64,000 nucleotides of DNA from Metaphire vulgaris (GCA_018105865.1 CM030870.1:3818001-3882000), one strand, 5' to 3'; positions 1 to 9,173 are shown, counted from the stretch's first letter. A program made the numbers and translations. Notes: generated by a model not told the origin, from the sequence alone.

Positions 1-304
1 TATTTTGGCACCTTGATCGTTCTTCCCCTTAGTCTTCATATGTTTTTAAATAGTGAATTGTTACAACAGCGTTCATGTTGAAACCGCTCAAGAGATGTTC
101 TTTCATTACAAAAGTAGAGATATTAATCACGGCATATTAATATGAATGGCGGTATTTTCTCTTTGCAGCCATGACGTCGAATCAAACTACCGGTATGAGA
201 ACGTATTCTAGGATTTATACAGCAGATCAATCCTATTGAAAGCAATTTCGCTCGGCGCTGGGGCAATTTACGAAAATTTTTAAATTGATTATTTTTACGT
301 CGAA

Positions 305-481
305 ATGGCTTTCAGACTTGCATTAAGCCCATATTTCGGGGATCCATATAACGTTCGCGTTGATAGATCTTATGGCAGTGTTATAGTTCCTTCCATTGAT
401 TTGAGTTGGCTGCACACGAAATTAATATCCTCTCAAAATTGTTATGAAGAGGTGATTAAAATTTGTGACGATGGATTTTAA
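305..481 (+). CDS. 58-codon ORF in copy A, unknown
   Basis: An ATG-to-TAA frame of 58 codons, conserved with its duplicate at 2635-2811. The last residues read VIKICDDGF, resembling the SRCR signature xVCDDGF, so this may be a degenerate or variant SRCR-like piece. No flanking splice sites were settled on. Coding status is uncertain. Confidence 0.25.
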   Translation: MAFRLALSPYFGDPYNVRVDRSYGSVIVPSIDLSWLHTKLISSQNCYEEVIKICDDGF

Positions 482-593
482 TTGTAGTCAAAACATCAAC
501 GACTTCGCCGATAAGCACTTCTACTATGGGCGAGTATAGTAGGAATCATTATTTAAATGAAACTCTTACCGGTTTTTAGTTTGACTGAAATCC

Positions 594-785
594 TTGCAAA
601 AAACACCGTGTAAAAGCGATGAGAAATTCTTTAACAGTGAAAATGCTTTTAAATTAGGCTTAGCATCTGAAGTGAAATGCAACGCTTTATGTAAATCCAA
701 AGCAAGATGCTTGGATAATTTTATACAATTTAAATATTATTGTGAAATATTCAGCTGTCAGCCTCGTGAAATCCCACGTTATTAG
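594..785 (+). CDS. Cys-rich segment, possibly PAN/apple-like (copy A)
   Basis: An open frame of about 60 codons with six cysteines, including the stretch CNALCKSKARCLDNF followed by YYCEIFSC. That spacing resembles PAN/apple modules, which often accompany SRCR and CUB domains. The frame is open from 585 to 785, but no splice acceptor in a matching phase is clear, so exon limits are unknown. In copy B the same segment is frameshifted. Confidence 0.35.
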   Translation: MQKTPCKSDEKFFNSENAFKLGLASEVKCNALCKSKARCLDNFIQFKYYCEIFSCQPREIPRY

Positions 786-884
786 TATTAATCCAGCCAT
801 CGGTAAATTTAAAATATCCCTATGTTATTAATCACGTAATATATTCAGACCTTCTCTTTAACGACCTAATCCAAATGCTTATAG

Positions 885-1079
885 GCATAGGCTACAATCC
901 ATTGTATGCTGATGGCGTGAGACTGCAAATCCCAATTCGTCTTCATATCATGCAAATGCGGGCCGTCTTGAAGTCCTCTACAATGGCACATGGGGCACAG
1001 TATGTGACGACGGATTCTCTGACGCTGGAGCACGGATCGTCTGCGCCAGACTTGGATATGGGCAAGCTGTGCCTTTTAT
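885..1079 (+). pseudogene. SRCR domain exon 1, copy A (1-bp deletion)
   Basis: First half of a scavenger receptor cysteine-rich domain: acceptor ATAG at 881-884 and donor GTATTG at 1080. It matches 3219-3414 except for one deleted G just before the [16 protein letters not shown] segment. The deletion shifts the frame, so WGTVCDDGF and CARLGYGQA cannot be read in phase with the upstream codons. Length is 195 nt against 196 in the intact copy. Confidence 0.75.
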
Positions 1080-1228
1080 GTATTGTCACACAACAGACAC
1101 GTTTAACATATGACAAGAACGGGCATAGGTCTATAGATGGCTTATTACTCTAGAGATTTGTATTAGATGGAATAATGAAGATAATTGTGAAATGGAATAC
1201 CTATCACTGGCTTATATCTGAATTCCAG

Positions 1229-1394
1229 GCACACTGGATCATTTATCTATAATACGTATGGAGCTGGAACAGGACCAATATGGCTGGATAACGTTTTCTG
1301 CAACGGAAACAGAGACAGACATTGCCAGCTGCATGCACGGTCCATGGGGGAGTTCATAACTGCATACATAACGAAGATGTCTCGATCAGCTGCA
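1229..1394 (+). pseudogene. SRCR domain exon 2, copy A (two 1-bp insertions)
   Basis: Second SRCR half: acceptor CCAG ending at 1228 and donor GTGAGA at 1395. It is 2 nt longer than the intact copy, with an extra A after the codons for VFCNGN and an extra G in the run near 1348. The frame is lost before the last three cysteines. Together with the exon-1 deletion, this makes the copy A SRCR domain a pseudo-domain. Confidence 0.75.
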
Positions 1395-1817
1395 GTGAGA
1401 TATTACAGTTCGTTTTTAAAGGAAATAAACATTTTTCTTCTGATCACACCACATCCTCTTATACGACACAATTAGAACAGAGCTATACAGAGCCGTCAGA
1501 ATGCCTAATAGATGTGAAGACTAAGGGGGAAAACGATCAAAGTCTATATTTTGACATTTCAGACTAAACTTAAATTTCGGTAGATACCAACGGAATCTAT
1601 GTATTTGTGTTGAAAAAATGGTTAAACTATCAGTGTCCATTGATTTACCGTGATTCATATAATAAGTCAAAATGGAACAACGATCAATGTCCATAGGTTT
1701 AGATTGCAGCGTGCAGTCAGCCAGTGACGGAAGTTAAAACTGCCCATTATCGCTCACGTTTCTAATAGCTTGTATTCGATCGATTTAGATAGAAATTATT
1801 ACTTCAATTACAAAATA

Positions 1818-2034
1818 TCAGTAGTAGTAGTAATATTTAGAAGTAGTAATAGTAGTAGTAGTATTTGGTAATAGTAGTAGTAGTATTCAGAAGTAGTAGT
1901 AGTAGTGTTTAGTAGTAGTCTAGTAGTAGTATTTAGTAGTAGTAGTAGTAATTGTTGTGGTTGTTCAAGTAGTAGTAGTAGTAGTAGTATTTGGTAGAAG
2001 TATTTGGTAGTAGTAGTAGTATAAGTAGTAGCAT

Positions 2035-2109
<75 letters not shown>

Positions 2110-2144
2110 AAGTAGTAGTACTAATAGTAGTAGTAGTAGTAGTA

Positions 2145-2196
<52 letters not shown>

Positions 2197-2235
2197 CCGT
2201 AGTAGTAGCAGTAACATTAGTAATAGTAGTAGTAA
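1818..2235. repeat. (TAG)n trinucleotide microsatellite
   Basis: About 420 bp of nearly pure TAG/GTA units with occasional variants, lying between copies A and B of the duplication. It creates long spurious poly-Ser, poly-Thr and poly-Leu reading frames on both strands. Confidence 0.97.
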
Positions 2236-2634
2236 TCGCGTACCTGTCTTGCATGCAATTAGATTGTCACTAACATTTTTTTAGATTTTATATAAGTCTT
2301 CAAAACTTCAATTCAGTTTTCTCAAAGTGTGTATTTTGGCACCTTGATCGTTCTTCCCCTTAGTCTTCATATGTTTTAAATAGTGAATTGTTACAACAGC
2401 GTTCATGTTGAAACCGCTCAAGAGATGTTCTTTCATTACAAAAGTAGAGATATTAATCACGGCATATTAATATGAATGGCGGTATTTTCTCTTTGCAGCC
2501 ATGACGTCGAATCAAACTACCGGTATGAGAACGTATTCTAGGATTTATACAGCAGATCAATCCTATTGAAAGCAATTTCGCTCGGCGCTGGGGCAATTTA
2601 CGAAAATTTTTAAATTGATTATTTTTACGTCGAA

Positions 2635-2811
2635 ATGGCTTTCAGACTTGCATTAAGCCCATATTTCGGGGATCCATATAACGTTCGCGTTGATAGATCT
2701 TATGGCAGTGTTATAGTTCCTTCCATTGATTTGAGTTGGCTGCACACGAAATTAATATCCTCTCAAAATTGTTATGAAGAGGTGATTAAAATTTGTGACG
2801 ATGGATTTTAA
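2635..2811 (+). CDS. 58-codon ORF in copy B, unknown
   Basis: Duplicate of the ORF at 305-481 with the same length and ending. Identity between copies reflects the recent duplication and is not evidence of selection. Confidence 0.25.
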   Translation: MAFRLALSPYFGDPYNVRVDRSYGSVIVPSIDLSWLHTKLISSQNCYEEVIKICDDGF

Positions 2812-2924
2812 TTGTAGTCAAAACATCAACGACTTCGCCGATAAGCACTTCTACTATGGGCGAGTATAGTAGGAATCATTATTTAAATGAAACTCTTACC
2901 GGTTTTTTTAGTTTGACTGAAATC

Positions 2925-3118
2925 CTTGCAAAAAACACCGTGTAAAAGCGATGAGAAATTCTTTAACAGTGAAAATGCTTTTAAATTAGGCTTAGCATCT
3001 GAAGTGAAATGCAACGCTTTATGTAAATCCAAAGCAAGATGCTTGGATAATTTTTATACAATTTAAATATTATTGTAAAATATTCAGCTGTCAGCCTCGT
3101 GAAATCCCACGTTATTAG
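2925..3118 (+). pseudogene. Cys-rich segment, frameshifted duplicate (copy B)
   Basis: Counterpart of 594-785. An extra T in the T-run at about 3051 shifts the frame before the last cysteines. The duplicate therefore cannot encode the same module, although its downstream SRCR exons are intact. Confidence 0.4.
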
Positions 3119-3218
3119 TATTAATCCAGCCATCGGTAAATTTAAAATATCCCTTATGTTATTAATCACGTAATATATTCAGACCTTCTCTTTAACGACC
3201 TAATCCAAATGCTTGTAG

Positions 3219-3414
3219 GCATAGGCTACAATCCATTGTATGCTGATGGCGTGAGACTGGCAAATCCCAATTCGTCTTCATATCATGCAAATGCGGGCCG
3301 TCTTGAAGTCCTCTACAATGGCACATGGGGCACAGTATGTGACGACGGATTCTCTGACGCTGGAGCACGGATCGTCTGCGCCAGACTTGGATATGGGCAA
3401 GCTGTGCCTTTTAT
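3219..3414 (+). CDS. SRCR domain exon 1, copy B (intact)
   Basis: N-terminal half of an SRCR domain, an extracellular Cys-rich ligand-binding module found in scavenger and pattern-recognition receptors. The frame reads [20 protein letters not shown], then [12 protein letters not shown] and [13 protein letters not shown]. The acceptor is TGTAG at 3214-3218 (phase 1) and the donor is GTATTG at 3415 (phase 2). Joining to 3564 gives VPFMRTGSFIYNTYGAGTG without a break, as in typical SRCR domains. The exon or exons upstream in this copy are unclear. Confidence 0.75.
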
Positions 3415-3563
3415 GTATTGTCACACAACAGACACGTTTAACATATGACAAGAACGGGCATAGGTCTATAGATGGCTTATTACTCTAGAGATTTGTATTA
3501 GATGGAATAATGAAGATAATTGTGAAATGGAATACCTATAACTGGCTTATATCTGAATTCCAG

Positions 3564-3727
3564 GCGCACTGGATCATTTATCTATAATACGTATGGAGCT
3601 GGAACGGGACCAATATGGCTGGATAACGTTTACTGCAACGGAAACGAGACAGACATTGCCAGCTGCATCCACAATCCATGGGGAGTTCATGACTGCACAC
3701 ATACCGAAGATGTCTCGATCAGCTGCA
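3564..3727 (+). CDS. SRCR domain exon 2, copy B (intact)
   Basis: C-terminal half of the SRCR domain: GPIWLDNVYCNGNE, then ASCIHNPWGVHDC and DVSISC, all class-typical motifs. The acceptor TTCCAG ends at 3563, and the donor GTGAGT at 3728 follows the last Cys codon plus one base, so it is phase 1. A phase-1 exit matches the entry phase of the micro-exons at 5672-9118, so this domain can splice to any of them in frame. Confidence 0.78.
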
Positions 3728-3734
3728 GTGAGTT

Positions 3735-4650
3735 GCTATGTTTGTGAGAACTGTGACGAAGTGTCGTCTTGTTTTGATATTGAGCTTAATAGTGGATGTT
3801 TGTATGCGCATTTTCTCTGACCACTTAAGTAGCCACCGGTGACTGCAAAGTCGCAGGACCCCGGTCATGACATTCGTCAAAAAGCGGTGAGGAGCTGGGG
3901 GTCGTGGTCGTTTTATAAAAGCCAGTGGAGAGACTGCCTCGTCACGACGTTTTGCGGGAAAATGGTAATGGTAATGGTACTAGACAACTTCTATAGGGTC
4001 GTAGCATAGCGCTATAGAAATTTCGAAGTGTCTCGTTTTTTGGAATACTACCTACGCCCCTGGTTTTAATTGACGTTGCTGCGCTTGTGCCAAAGTTTGG
4101 AACTGATCTCACAAGCATATATGCTAAGTAGAAATCAGATAAAAGTGATGTGTGCCGTATGATCTCAGCATGATACATGCCATCCTAATACACTGTACTG
4201 TATTATCAAAGACGTTAAGATATTGTTTCGTTGAAAAAAATAATGATTATAATTCAGCTGGACGGGCACTTCATAACGCGTTGCCTAAGCCTTATACGAT
4301 GACGAAATTTGTTTGCAATTTTTGTTTTTTTTTATCAGCCACAGCCGGAAATTAAGCTGGAGGTAGGCCTGTAAAAATGCAAGCTGAGGTTTCTAAGCTA
4401 ACTACCGAGTATATTAAGATTCCCTCTGTTAATTACGGGTCAGACGGCCATTTGCATTTCGTTTATGAAATGAGATTCAGTGCATGAAATCAGAGCACGA
4501 GTCTAAATTAGCAACGAATGCAAAGAAGAGAGCACAGATAATCTGTTTAATAAAATTATCATCTTCATCATGGGTCTATTTAATTATATCGCTGATAATT
4601 TGAAGTTATATTCTTCTTACGATCAGTCTAACTTTCTGTCAATTGACTCA
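3735..4650. other. No gene recognised
   Basis: Apart from a short L2-type 3' tail at 3960-4030 (a TGGTAA run, then CTTCTATAGGGTCGTAGCA), nothing coding or repetitive was recognised here. Confidence 0.5.
3960..4030 (-). repeat. L2-like 3' tail fragment
   Basis: A TGGTAA microsatellite tail is followed by a sequence like the conserved 3' end of the L2-type LINEs in this window (near 32940 and 62455). It is read on the minus strand and is short and diverged. Confidence 0.45.
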
Positions 4651-4653
4651 ATT

Positions 4654-4654
4654 A

Positions 4655-4695
<41 letters not shown>
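4654..4695. repeat. (AAT)n microsatellite
   Basis: A 42-bp AAT run that looks like the 3' tail of the minus-strand LINE fragment beginning just beyond it. Confidence 0.9.
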
Positions 4696-4697
<2 letters not shown>

Positions 4698-4739
4698 TGA
4701 TTTAAAGTGGTTGAGTAGTCTAAGCAAGCCTGTGTGAAA

Positions 4740-5010
4740 ACCACTGATGTAACCATCCGCATTCAATAACCTAGTTTATCTAGATAGCCTTTTAATCCGT
4801 TTACTGTTTCAACTGTCACTCCCACCTCGTCCAAACTGTTCCATTTGTCCACAGCCCTTGCGCTAAAAATGTTTCTTTCTTGGACCAACCCTCTGCTTAA
4901 ACAATTTGCATTTGTGGCCTCTTGTGCTGCTATAGTGCGCCAATAAAGATTAAACCAGTTTAGGATTGAGTTATAGCATTGATCCTTCTCATGTCTAAAT
5001 TTCAATTCAT
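4740..5010 (-). pseudogene. LINE ORF2 C-terminal fragment
   Basis: A minus-strand frame of 80 codons ends with NIFSARAVDKWNSLDEVGV and then KGYLDKLGY. This is the usual last segment of jockey/CR1-group non-LTR reverse-transcriptase ORFs (xFSxRxVxxWNSLPxxV...FKxxLD). It is 5' truncated, and the adjacent AAT run serves as tail. Confidence 0.65.
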
Positions 5011-5449
5011 GCGTTAAATAGGTTTTGCAATTAGGCCTATGTTAACTCTGATCGGGTCAGACGGCCATTTTTTCGTAAATACTTATAGCTTAATTTTTCA
5101 CGTTCATTAAATAATAGAATGAATAATGTCTAAATCGAGCAATTGGCGAGTCCCGAAATTCGGTTTCTTCGGCGGACGGTGAAGGTGCGGGTGGACGAAC
5201 TTCGTGTTCAATTCACCATTCTGACTTGCCCCCCCCATCTAGATAGATTGATGCATGTTGCTAGAATCATTATTGAAAGTGAAGGAAAAGACGGCATGCT
5301 CTTATGCTCTTTTAAAATTCCAACTTGTTGCCATGATGAGAAATTAGCAAACAACCTTTTCTGAAGTCTGTCCCTGAGCTGGCCTTGGCCAGTCTATGAA
5401 TAGAATTAACGGTAGCGATAAGAAATTTCCGAATTATGTTTTGTTTCTC

Positions 5450-5451
<2 letters not shown>

Positions 5452-5498
<47 letters not shown>
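5452..5498. repeat. (CT)n microsatellite
   Basis: A run of about 46 bp of CT followed by TTGCAG at 5507-5512. It could act as a strong polypyrimidine tract, but no open exon follows it in a useful phase. Confidence 0.95.
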
Positions 5499-5499
<1 letters not shown>

Positions 5500-5533
5500 T
5501 TCTTGCAGTTCTCTGCCTGAGTGTCTCTAAATT

Positions 5534-5755
5534 TAGAAACTGAAAGAAGAACTGAAACAGGCTTAAGTTATTGCCTCTATTTCAAATATACTAATGATCT
5601 TCAGGCATGTTTAAAATCATTGACTATATACTTCTATACTAATGAAAAGTTTGAGTTAAATGTTTTGACAGCAAATATAACGACGACCACTCGCAGTAAG
5701 CATGCCAATAGTTCGAGGTTAGCATGAGTAAAAGTATCGTGCCATCGAAGATATT
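5534..5755 (+). repeat. Micro-exon unit duplication, copy 1
   Basis: About 220 bp, starting at GAAACTGAAAGAAGAACTG and including the micro-exon at 5672, recur at 6403-6613. Exon and flanking intron were copied together, which is direct evidence that the micro-exon array grew by local duplication. Confidence 0.85.
5672..5695 (+). CDS. Micro-exon 1, Asn/Thr-rich stalk segment
   Basis: After acceptor TTGACAG the codons read (A)NITTTTR up to donor GTAAGC, 24 nt, phase 1 to phase 1. The duplicate at 6537 uses a donor farther on. The equivalent donor here (after 5717) would give 46 nt and break phase because of one extra G, so the early donor is preferred. Confidence 0.5.
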
Positions 5756-5921
5756 GCACTATTTCTTTTAAACCCATAGATTTATTTACTGTACAAATAA
5801 CCTATTAGTTCTTTGTATAATTATATCGATGTCATTTAGACTGCATAAGCTATCTGACATGTAGGGAAATTTGGTAATGCTAATCCGTATCAAATGTTGT
5901 ATTAAAAATCTTTTAGAGTAG

Positions 5922-5960
5922 GCCTAAATAAAACGACAACCACTCGCAGTAATGCGACAA
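5922..5960 (+). CDS. Micro-exon 2, Thr-rich stalk segment
   Basis: 39 nt between acceptor GAGTAG and donor GTGAGT, phase 1-1, encoding (G)LNKTTTTRSNAT. It shares the TTTRSN core with micro-exons 1 and 4 and carries an N-glycosylation sequon. Confidence 0.55.
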
Positions 5961-6056
5961 GTGAGTTTCTTAATTTAATAACGTAGAAAATATTCTTCCG
6001 ATTAAGCCGACCTCGCAGATTAAACAGGTTTTGCACCTGAAATAATTCTTTTGCAG

Positions 6057-6172
6057 TCAATACGACAAGCAACGCAGTGGTCAATGTGGCGGCGGCAGCT
6101 GCGGGAGGCTGGTTTTCCGAAGTTTTGTGTCATCTGAATTATAAATACACATTTCATCATAAAAATGTTTGA
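6057..6172 (+). CDS. Candidate alternative terminal exon
   Basis: After acceptor TTTTGCAG, in the same phase as the micro-exons, the frame reads (V)NTTSNAVVNVAAAAAGGW, then FSEV and a short basic end, with a stop at 6170. No phase-1 donor was found before the stop, so it could be a terminal exon with a short hydrophobic stretch. It could also be non-functional. Confidence 0.3.
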
Positions 6173-6402
6173 ATCAGCGCAGACAGAAAAGAATAGGCAT
6201 AGACCTCCTTATCTAGTTGCAAAATTTCGACCAGAACTGCATCTGCTTATGTCCAATGTTTGTCAATGTGCGTGCCTCTGGTTGCATACACTTTTTGTTT
6301 CACGCCTCTATATTTCTTACGGTTCTTTAGCTATAAGATCCACGGACGACGATTAAGCTTACTGCTAACTTTCTTCAGCCTTAGGGGTATCATATATTAT
6401 TC

Positions 6403-6613
6403 TAGAAACTGAAAGAAGAACTGTAACAAGCTGAAGTTATTGATGCTATTTCGAATATATTAAGTTAGTGATCTTCAGGCATTGATTATGCTGTTACAGT
6501 GTACTGCTAAAGCTTTTGAGTGATATATTTTTGCAGCAAATGCAACGACAGCCACTCGCAGTAACATGACAACAGTTCGAGGTTAGCATGCCTAAAGCAT
6601 CGTGCCATTGAAT
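6403..6613 (+). repeat. Micro-exon unit duplication, copy 2
   Basis: Second copy of the 5534-5755 unit, with small indels. It ends at GTGCCATTGAAT, where a TIR element (6614-6842) begins. Confidence 0.85.
6537..6581 (+). CDS. Micro-exon 3, Asn/Thr-rich stalk segment
   Basis: 45 nt between acceptor TTTTTGCAG and donor GTTAGC, phase 1-1, encoding (A)NATTATRSNMTTVR. It is the duplicate of micro-exon 1 and carries the N-x-T sequons NAT and NMT, suggesting a glycosylated extracellular stalk. Confidence 0.55.
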
Positions 6614-6842
6614 CAGTGGCGCAGCCAGGGATTTTAGAATAGGGTGTAAGGGCACTTTGACATTTTCGGTCCAAAAGTCTTTTAAAACGCTTTAACATCT
6701 GGCGTTTAGAGCATTTTCGTCGATCTTATACTACCCCCTCCCTACGCCCCCATCTATTAACCGGTTTTAAACGAATCTCACGATCGGTCTCGATCCGATA
6801 AGGGGGGGGGGAGATAGGGCTCACGTCCTCCTGGCCGCACTG
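6614..6842. mobile_element. hAT-like MITE (CAGTGGCGCAGCCAGG)
   Basis: A left end CAGTGGCGCAGCCAGG and a right end CCTGGCCGCACTG form imperfect terminal inverted repeats around 229 bp with a G-run. No convincing target duplication was seen. Confidence 0.55.
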
Positions 6843-6964
6843 GATGACACCAATTGCGACGTCACAAAAGGGTGACTTATCACTGATGTTTCAATTATAT
6901 AGAATTCGTCTATATAGGGCCTATAATTCAAAGGGTTAATCGGATTTTGAACAATATTTTACAG

Positions 6965-7009
6965 TAAATGGAACTACTCTTTTCCGTAGCTATTTGACGA
7001 CAACAAGAG
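6965..7009 (+). CDS. Micro-exon 4, Thr-rich stalk segment
   Basis: 45 nt between acceptor TTTTACAG and a perfect donor GTAAGT, phase 1-1, encoding (V)NGTTLFRSYLTTTR. It keeps the N-x-T-T...R-S pattern seen across the array. Confidence 0.6.
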
Positions 7010-7209
7010 GTAAGTTAAATTAAATGTTATTTTTATTTAAAATGACCTTTTATTAGAAACTCACGATTTAAGTTGCATTTTGAAGTATTGTTTTTGTTAA
7101 ATTCATTTAGAATTTTTAGATTATCTTTGCGATGATGATGATGATGATGATTCGTCTCATTGATTTATTTACAATATAAGCTTAACTTTCAATGAAAATT
7201 CCTTTGTAG

Positions 7210-7251
7210 TGACTGGAGCAAGTCCATTGGCCAATGCGGTAACCGCTCGGA
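7210..7251 (+). CDS. Micro-exon 5, stalk segment
   Basis: 42 nt between acceptor CTTTGTAG and donor GTAAGA, phase 1-1, encoding (V)TGASPLANAVTAR. Confidence 0.55.
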
Positions 7252-7324
7252 GTAAGATTGTGCGCACTTATCAATATATTCAACATAGCAATTGAATTTC
7301 CTCGTCTATAACTTGATCCAAAAT

Positions 7325-7912
7325 CACTGGCGTGGCCACCGGGGGGGGGAGGGGGCACGGGAGCTCGGTCCCCTATTCGGATCTGAACCGGTCGTGAGAT
7401 TCGTTCCAAACCGTTAAGTAGTTGGGGGGAGGGGTAGTATTGTATCAATGAAAACGCACCAGACGGTGGAGTTTAAAGTATTTGAGACGACGACCTTTTT
7501 TGCTCGTCAAGACTTTTTGCTCGAAACAGGCCCTCCGAGAGAAATTCCGGGCCCCTGTGCAGGATGGCCGACGGGCCCTTGAGAAGTAATAATTTCTTGA
7601 CGACCTTTTTTTTTGCTCGTCAGCCGTTTATAAAGTGTTGATGACCTTTTTTTTCTTGTCGGCCATTTATTTAGCACTGTGTCCCGGGCCCTTGTGCTCG
7701 CCGGGCCCCTCTGCTGAACTGACATTTTAACCATTCTTTTAGTGTTATTATTCATTTTATTGTTAATTATACATATTCATCATCGGCCCGGGTCCCCTCC
7801 AGACCGCCGGGCCCCTGTGCAGTTCCCCCCCTGCCCCCCTCTCGGAGGGCCTGGCTCGAAAATGTCGAAGTGCTCCCTATTCCCCTATTCTGGAATCTTC
7901 ACTACGCCACTG
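7325..7912. mobile_element. hAT-like element (CACTGGCGTGGCC)
   Basis: A left end CACTGGCGTGGCCACC pairs with right end CACTACGCCACTG. The flanking 8-mers TCCAAAAT and TTCGAAAT match at six of eight bases. The interior is rich in G/C runs and holds three copies of the shared T-rich module (GACGACC, T-run, GCTCGTCA) at about 7486, 7597 and 7640. It lies between micro-exons 5 and 6. Confidence 0.5.
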
Positions 7913-8248
7913 TTCGAAATAATTCTTATATTTTACTGTCCGTGAGTCACTAACTCGACTAAAGACTATCATTTACGTGTCTAATTTATTACTATAATAT
8001 TGCCAAATATGTTGCCAATCCACAATCCTCATACCGTCAAATACAGTATATACATGTATGAGTTTATTTCGCGAACATGAGCATGGCTTAATAGGCCTTT
8101 GCCGCCCTCTTGTTTTCCTTACAATATTCTCAGGAGGTCTCTCCAAGCTTATGTAAACTTGAAACTTATTCGGGTAGAAGAGAATTTGACAAATAAACGA
8201 TTCTTTAAGAATGCTTGCTGATGTTGAGGTGAAATATTTCTTTGGCAG

Positions 8249-8293
8249 CAAACACAACGATACTTCAACGAAGTAACACTACACCAGCTCGAA
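8249..8293 (+). CDS. Micro-exon 6, Asn/Thr-rich stalk segment
   Basis: 45 nt between acceptor TTTGGCAG and a perfect donor GTGAGT, phase 1-1, encoding (A)NTTILQRSNTTPAR. It has two sequons (NTT twice), strongly like micro-exons 1 and 3. Confidence 0.6.
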
Positions 8294-8394
8294 GTGAGTT
8301 TCTTACAGAGTGATGACATTGAAAATGAAGCCCTTTTCATTTCAGAAAGTCAAGTTAGACCAGTACTTTAATGAGCGCAGGGTCCAGCGCTGAT

Positions 8395-8664
8395 CTCCGT
8401 GTATTAGGCAAGTAGGGACTCAACTGACTTACGCTATTAATCTAGAGTAGTTTGCCATTGCCTTATCTAAACCTGCGTTTTACCTTCGCAGCTTAACGTT
8501 GCTGGTAACATTTATAGACGCCTAAGCGGCGAACGGCCTGGTTGACAGCCGGCACTACGACCCGATCCCGGAACGGTCACCCATCCAAGAACTAAACGCG
8601 CTCGACGTCGCTTAACGTCGGTGTTCTGATGGGAACCGGTATCACAATGCCGTGTTGGTCGATC
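8395..8664 (-). mobile_element. 5S rRNA-derived SINE
   Basis: Read on the minus strand, 8664 to about 8545 is 5S rRNA-like: CGTTAAGCGACGTCG matches the 5S box A region, and TTGGATGGGTGACCG matches the box C region. It continues into a unique body with AGATAAGGCAATGGCAAAC towards 8395. A 5S-type internal promoter fused to a unique body is the layout of SINE3-class SINEs. It is diverged from a functional 5S gene. A shortened relative lies at 52990-53130. Confidence 0.7.
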
Positions 8665-8669
8665 CTTTT

Positions 8670-8820
8670 TCAAAGCCATGCGCTTAATTGAGAATGAGTT
8701 CTATGTTTAATACGGCACCGGTTGTCTTGTCTTAAACCGTCTTCACTCCGAAGATTGGCTGCATTGTGGACTGCCTTCCTCCAAGTGTTACGGTCTTCTG
8801 CTGCTCTTGTCGCCTGCTCC
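8670..8820 (-). pseudogene. RTE-type LINE C-terminal fragment
   Basis: The minus strand reads RAAEDRNTWRKAVHNAANLR, the conserved C-terminal end of RTE/craniofacial-development-protein-like LINE ORFs (AEDRxxWRxxV). Its 5' part is present again in inverted orientation at 8820-8887, forming a long hairpin. Confidence 0.6.
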
Positions 8821-8887
8821 AAGAGCAGCAGAAGACCGTAACACTTGGAGGAAGGCAGTCTCCACAATGCAGTCAATCTTCGGAGCG
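8744..8887. repeat. Long inverted repeat (hairpin)
   Basis: Arms of about 66 bp (8744-8809 and 8820-8887), almost perfectly complementary with one 2-nt indel, around a 10-nt loop. The arms come from the LINE C-terminus, so this looks like a 5' inversion of an RTE insertion. Confidence 0.9.
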
Positions 8888-9067
8888 ATTAGAGGCAGAT
8901 CAATTTGTTCCACGAAGTTTTGACGTGAGTGAAAACCTCAACAACTACCTAAAATGAAATTGAAACCACGCTAGGTTCATCAAAGACCATTCCAAGTACA
9001 TCAATAAATCCTTCGTTCGCATTTAGTTTCACGAGTTAATCAGATTTTCGACAATATACTCTTACAG

Positions 9068-9118
9068 TAAATGCAGCAACTGTTACTGTTATAAACTTGA
9101 AACTTAAGTGGAGTGGAA
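9068..9118 (+). CDS. Micro-exon 7, stalk segment
   Basis: 51 nt between acceptor CTTACAG and donor GTAACA, phase 1-1, encoding (V)NAATVTVINLKLKWSG. The start resembles micro-exon 4. The donor is weaker, and the frame stays open beyond it, so this could instead be a longer exon. Confidence 0.45.
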
Positions 9119-9173
9119 GTAACATGACTGAAACATGTGCAATGCCCATGTGCACCTTATATGGCGTCCACAG

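Larger units (their letters stand above)
1..1400 (+). repeat. Tandem segmental duplication, copy A
   Basis: The window opens inside a segment that recurs almost unchanged from 2332 to 3735. The few differences are single-base indels and substitutions. Copy A holds a 58-codon ORF, a Cys-rich segment and two SRCR half-domain exons. Homology stops just after the splice donor at 1394, and the left edge lies outside the window. The near identity, introns included, implies a recent duplication. Confidence 0.93.
2332..3735 (+). repeat. Tandem segmental duplication, copy B
   Basis: This is the second copy of the segment at 1-1400, offset by about 2331 bases. It keeps an intact SRCR exon pair. Relative to copy A it has an extra T and a G-to-A change in the upstream Cys-rich segment (about 3050-3075), which breaks that frame. 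Confidence 0.93.

Noticed and set aside
1808..2284. Long poly-Thr, poly-Leu and poly-Ser reading frames on both strands
   Set aside because: They are translations of the TAG microsatellite; no domain or conserved flank.
8540..8664. Functional 5S rRNA gene
   Set aside because: Divergence from 5S outside the promoter words and fusion to a SINE body argue against a functional gene.
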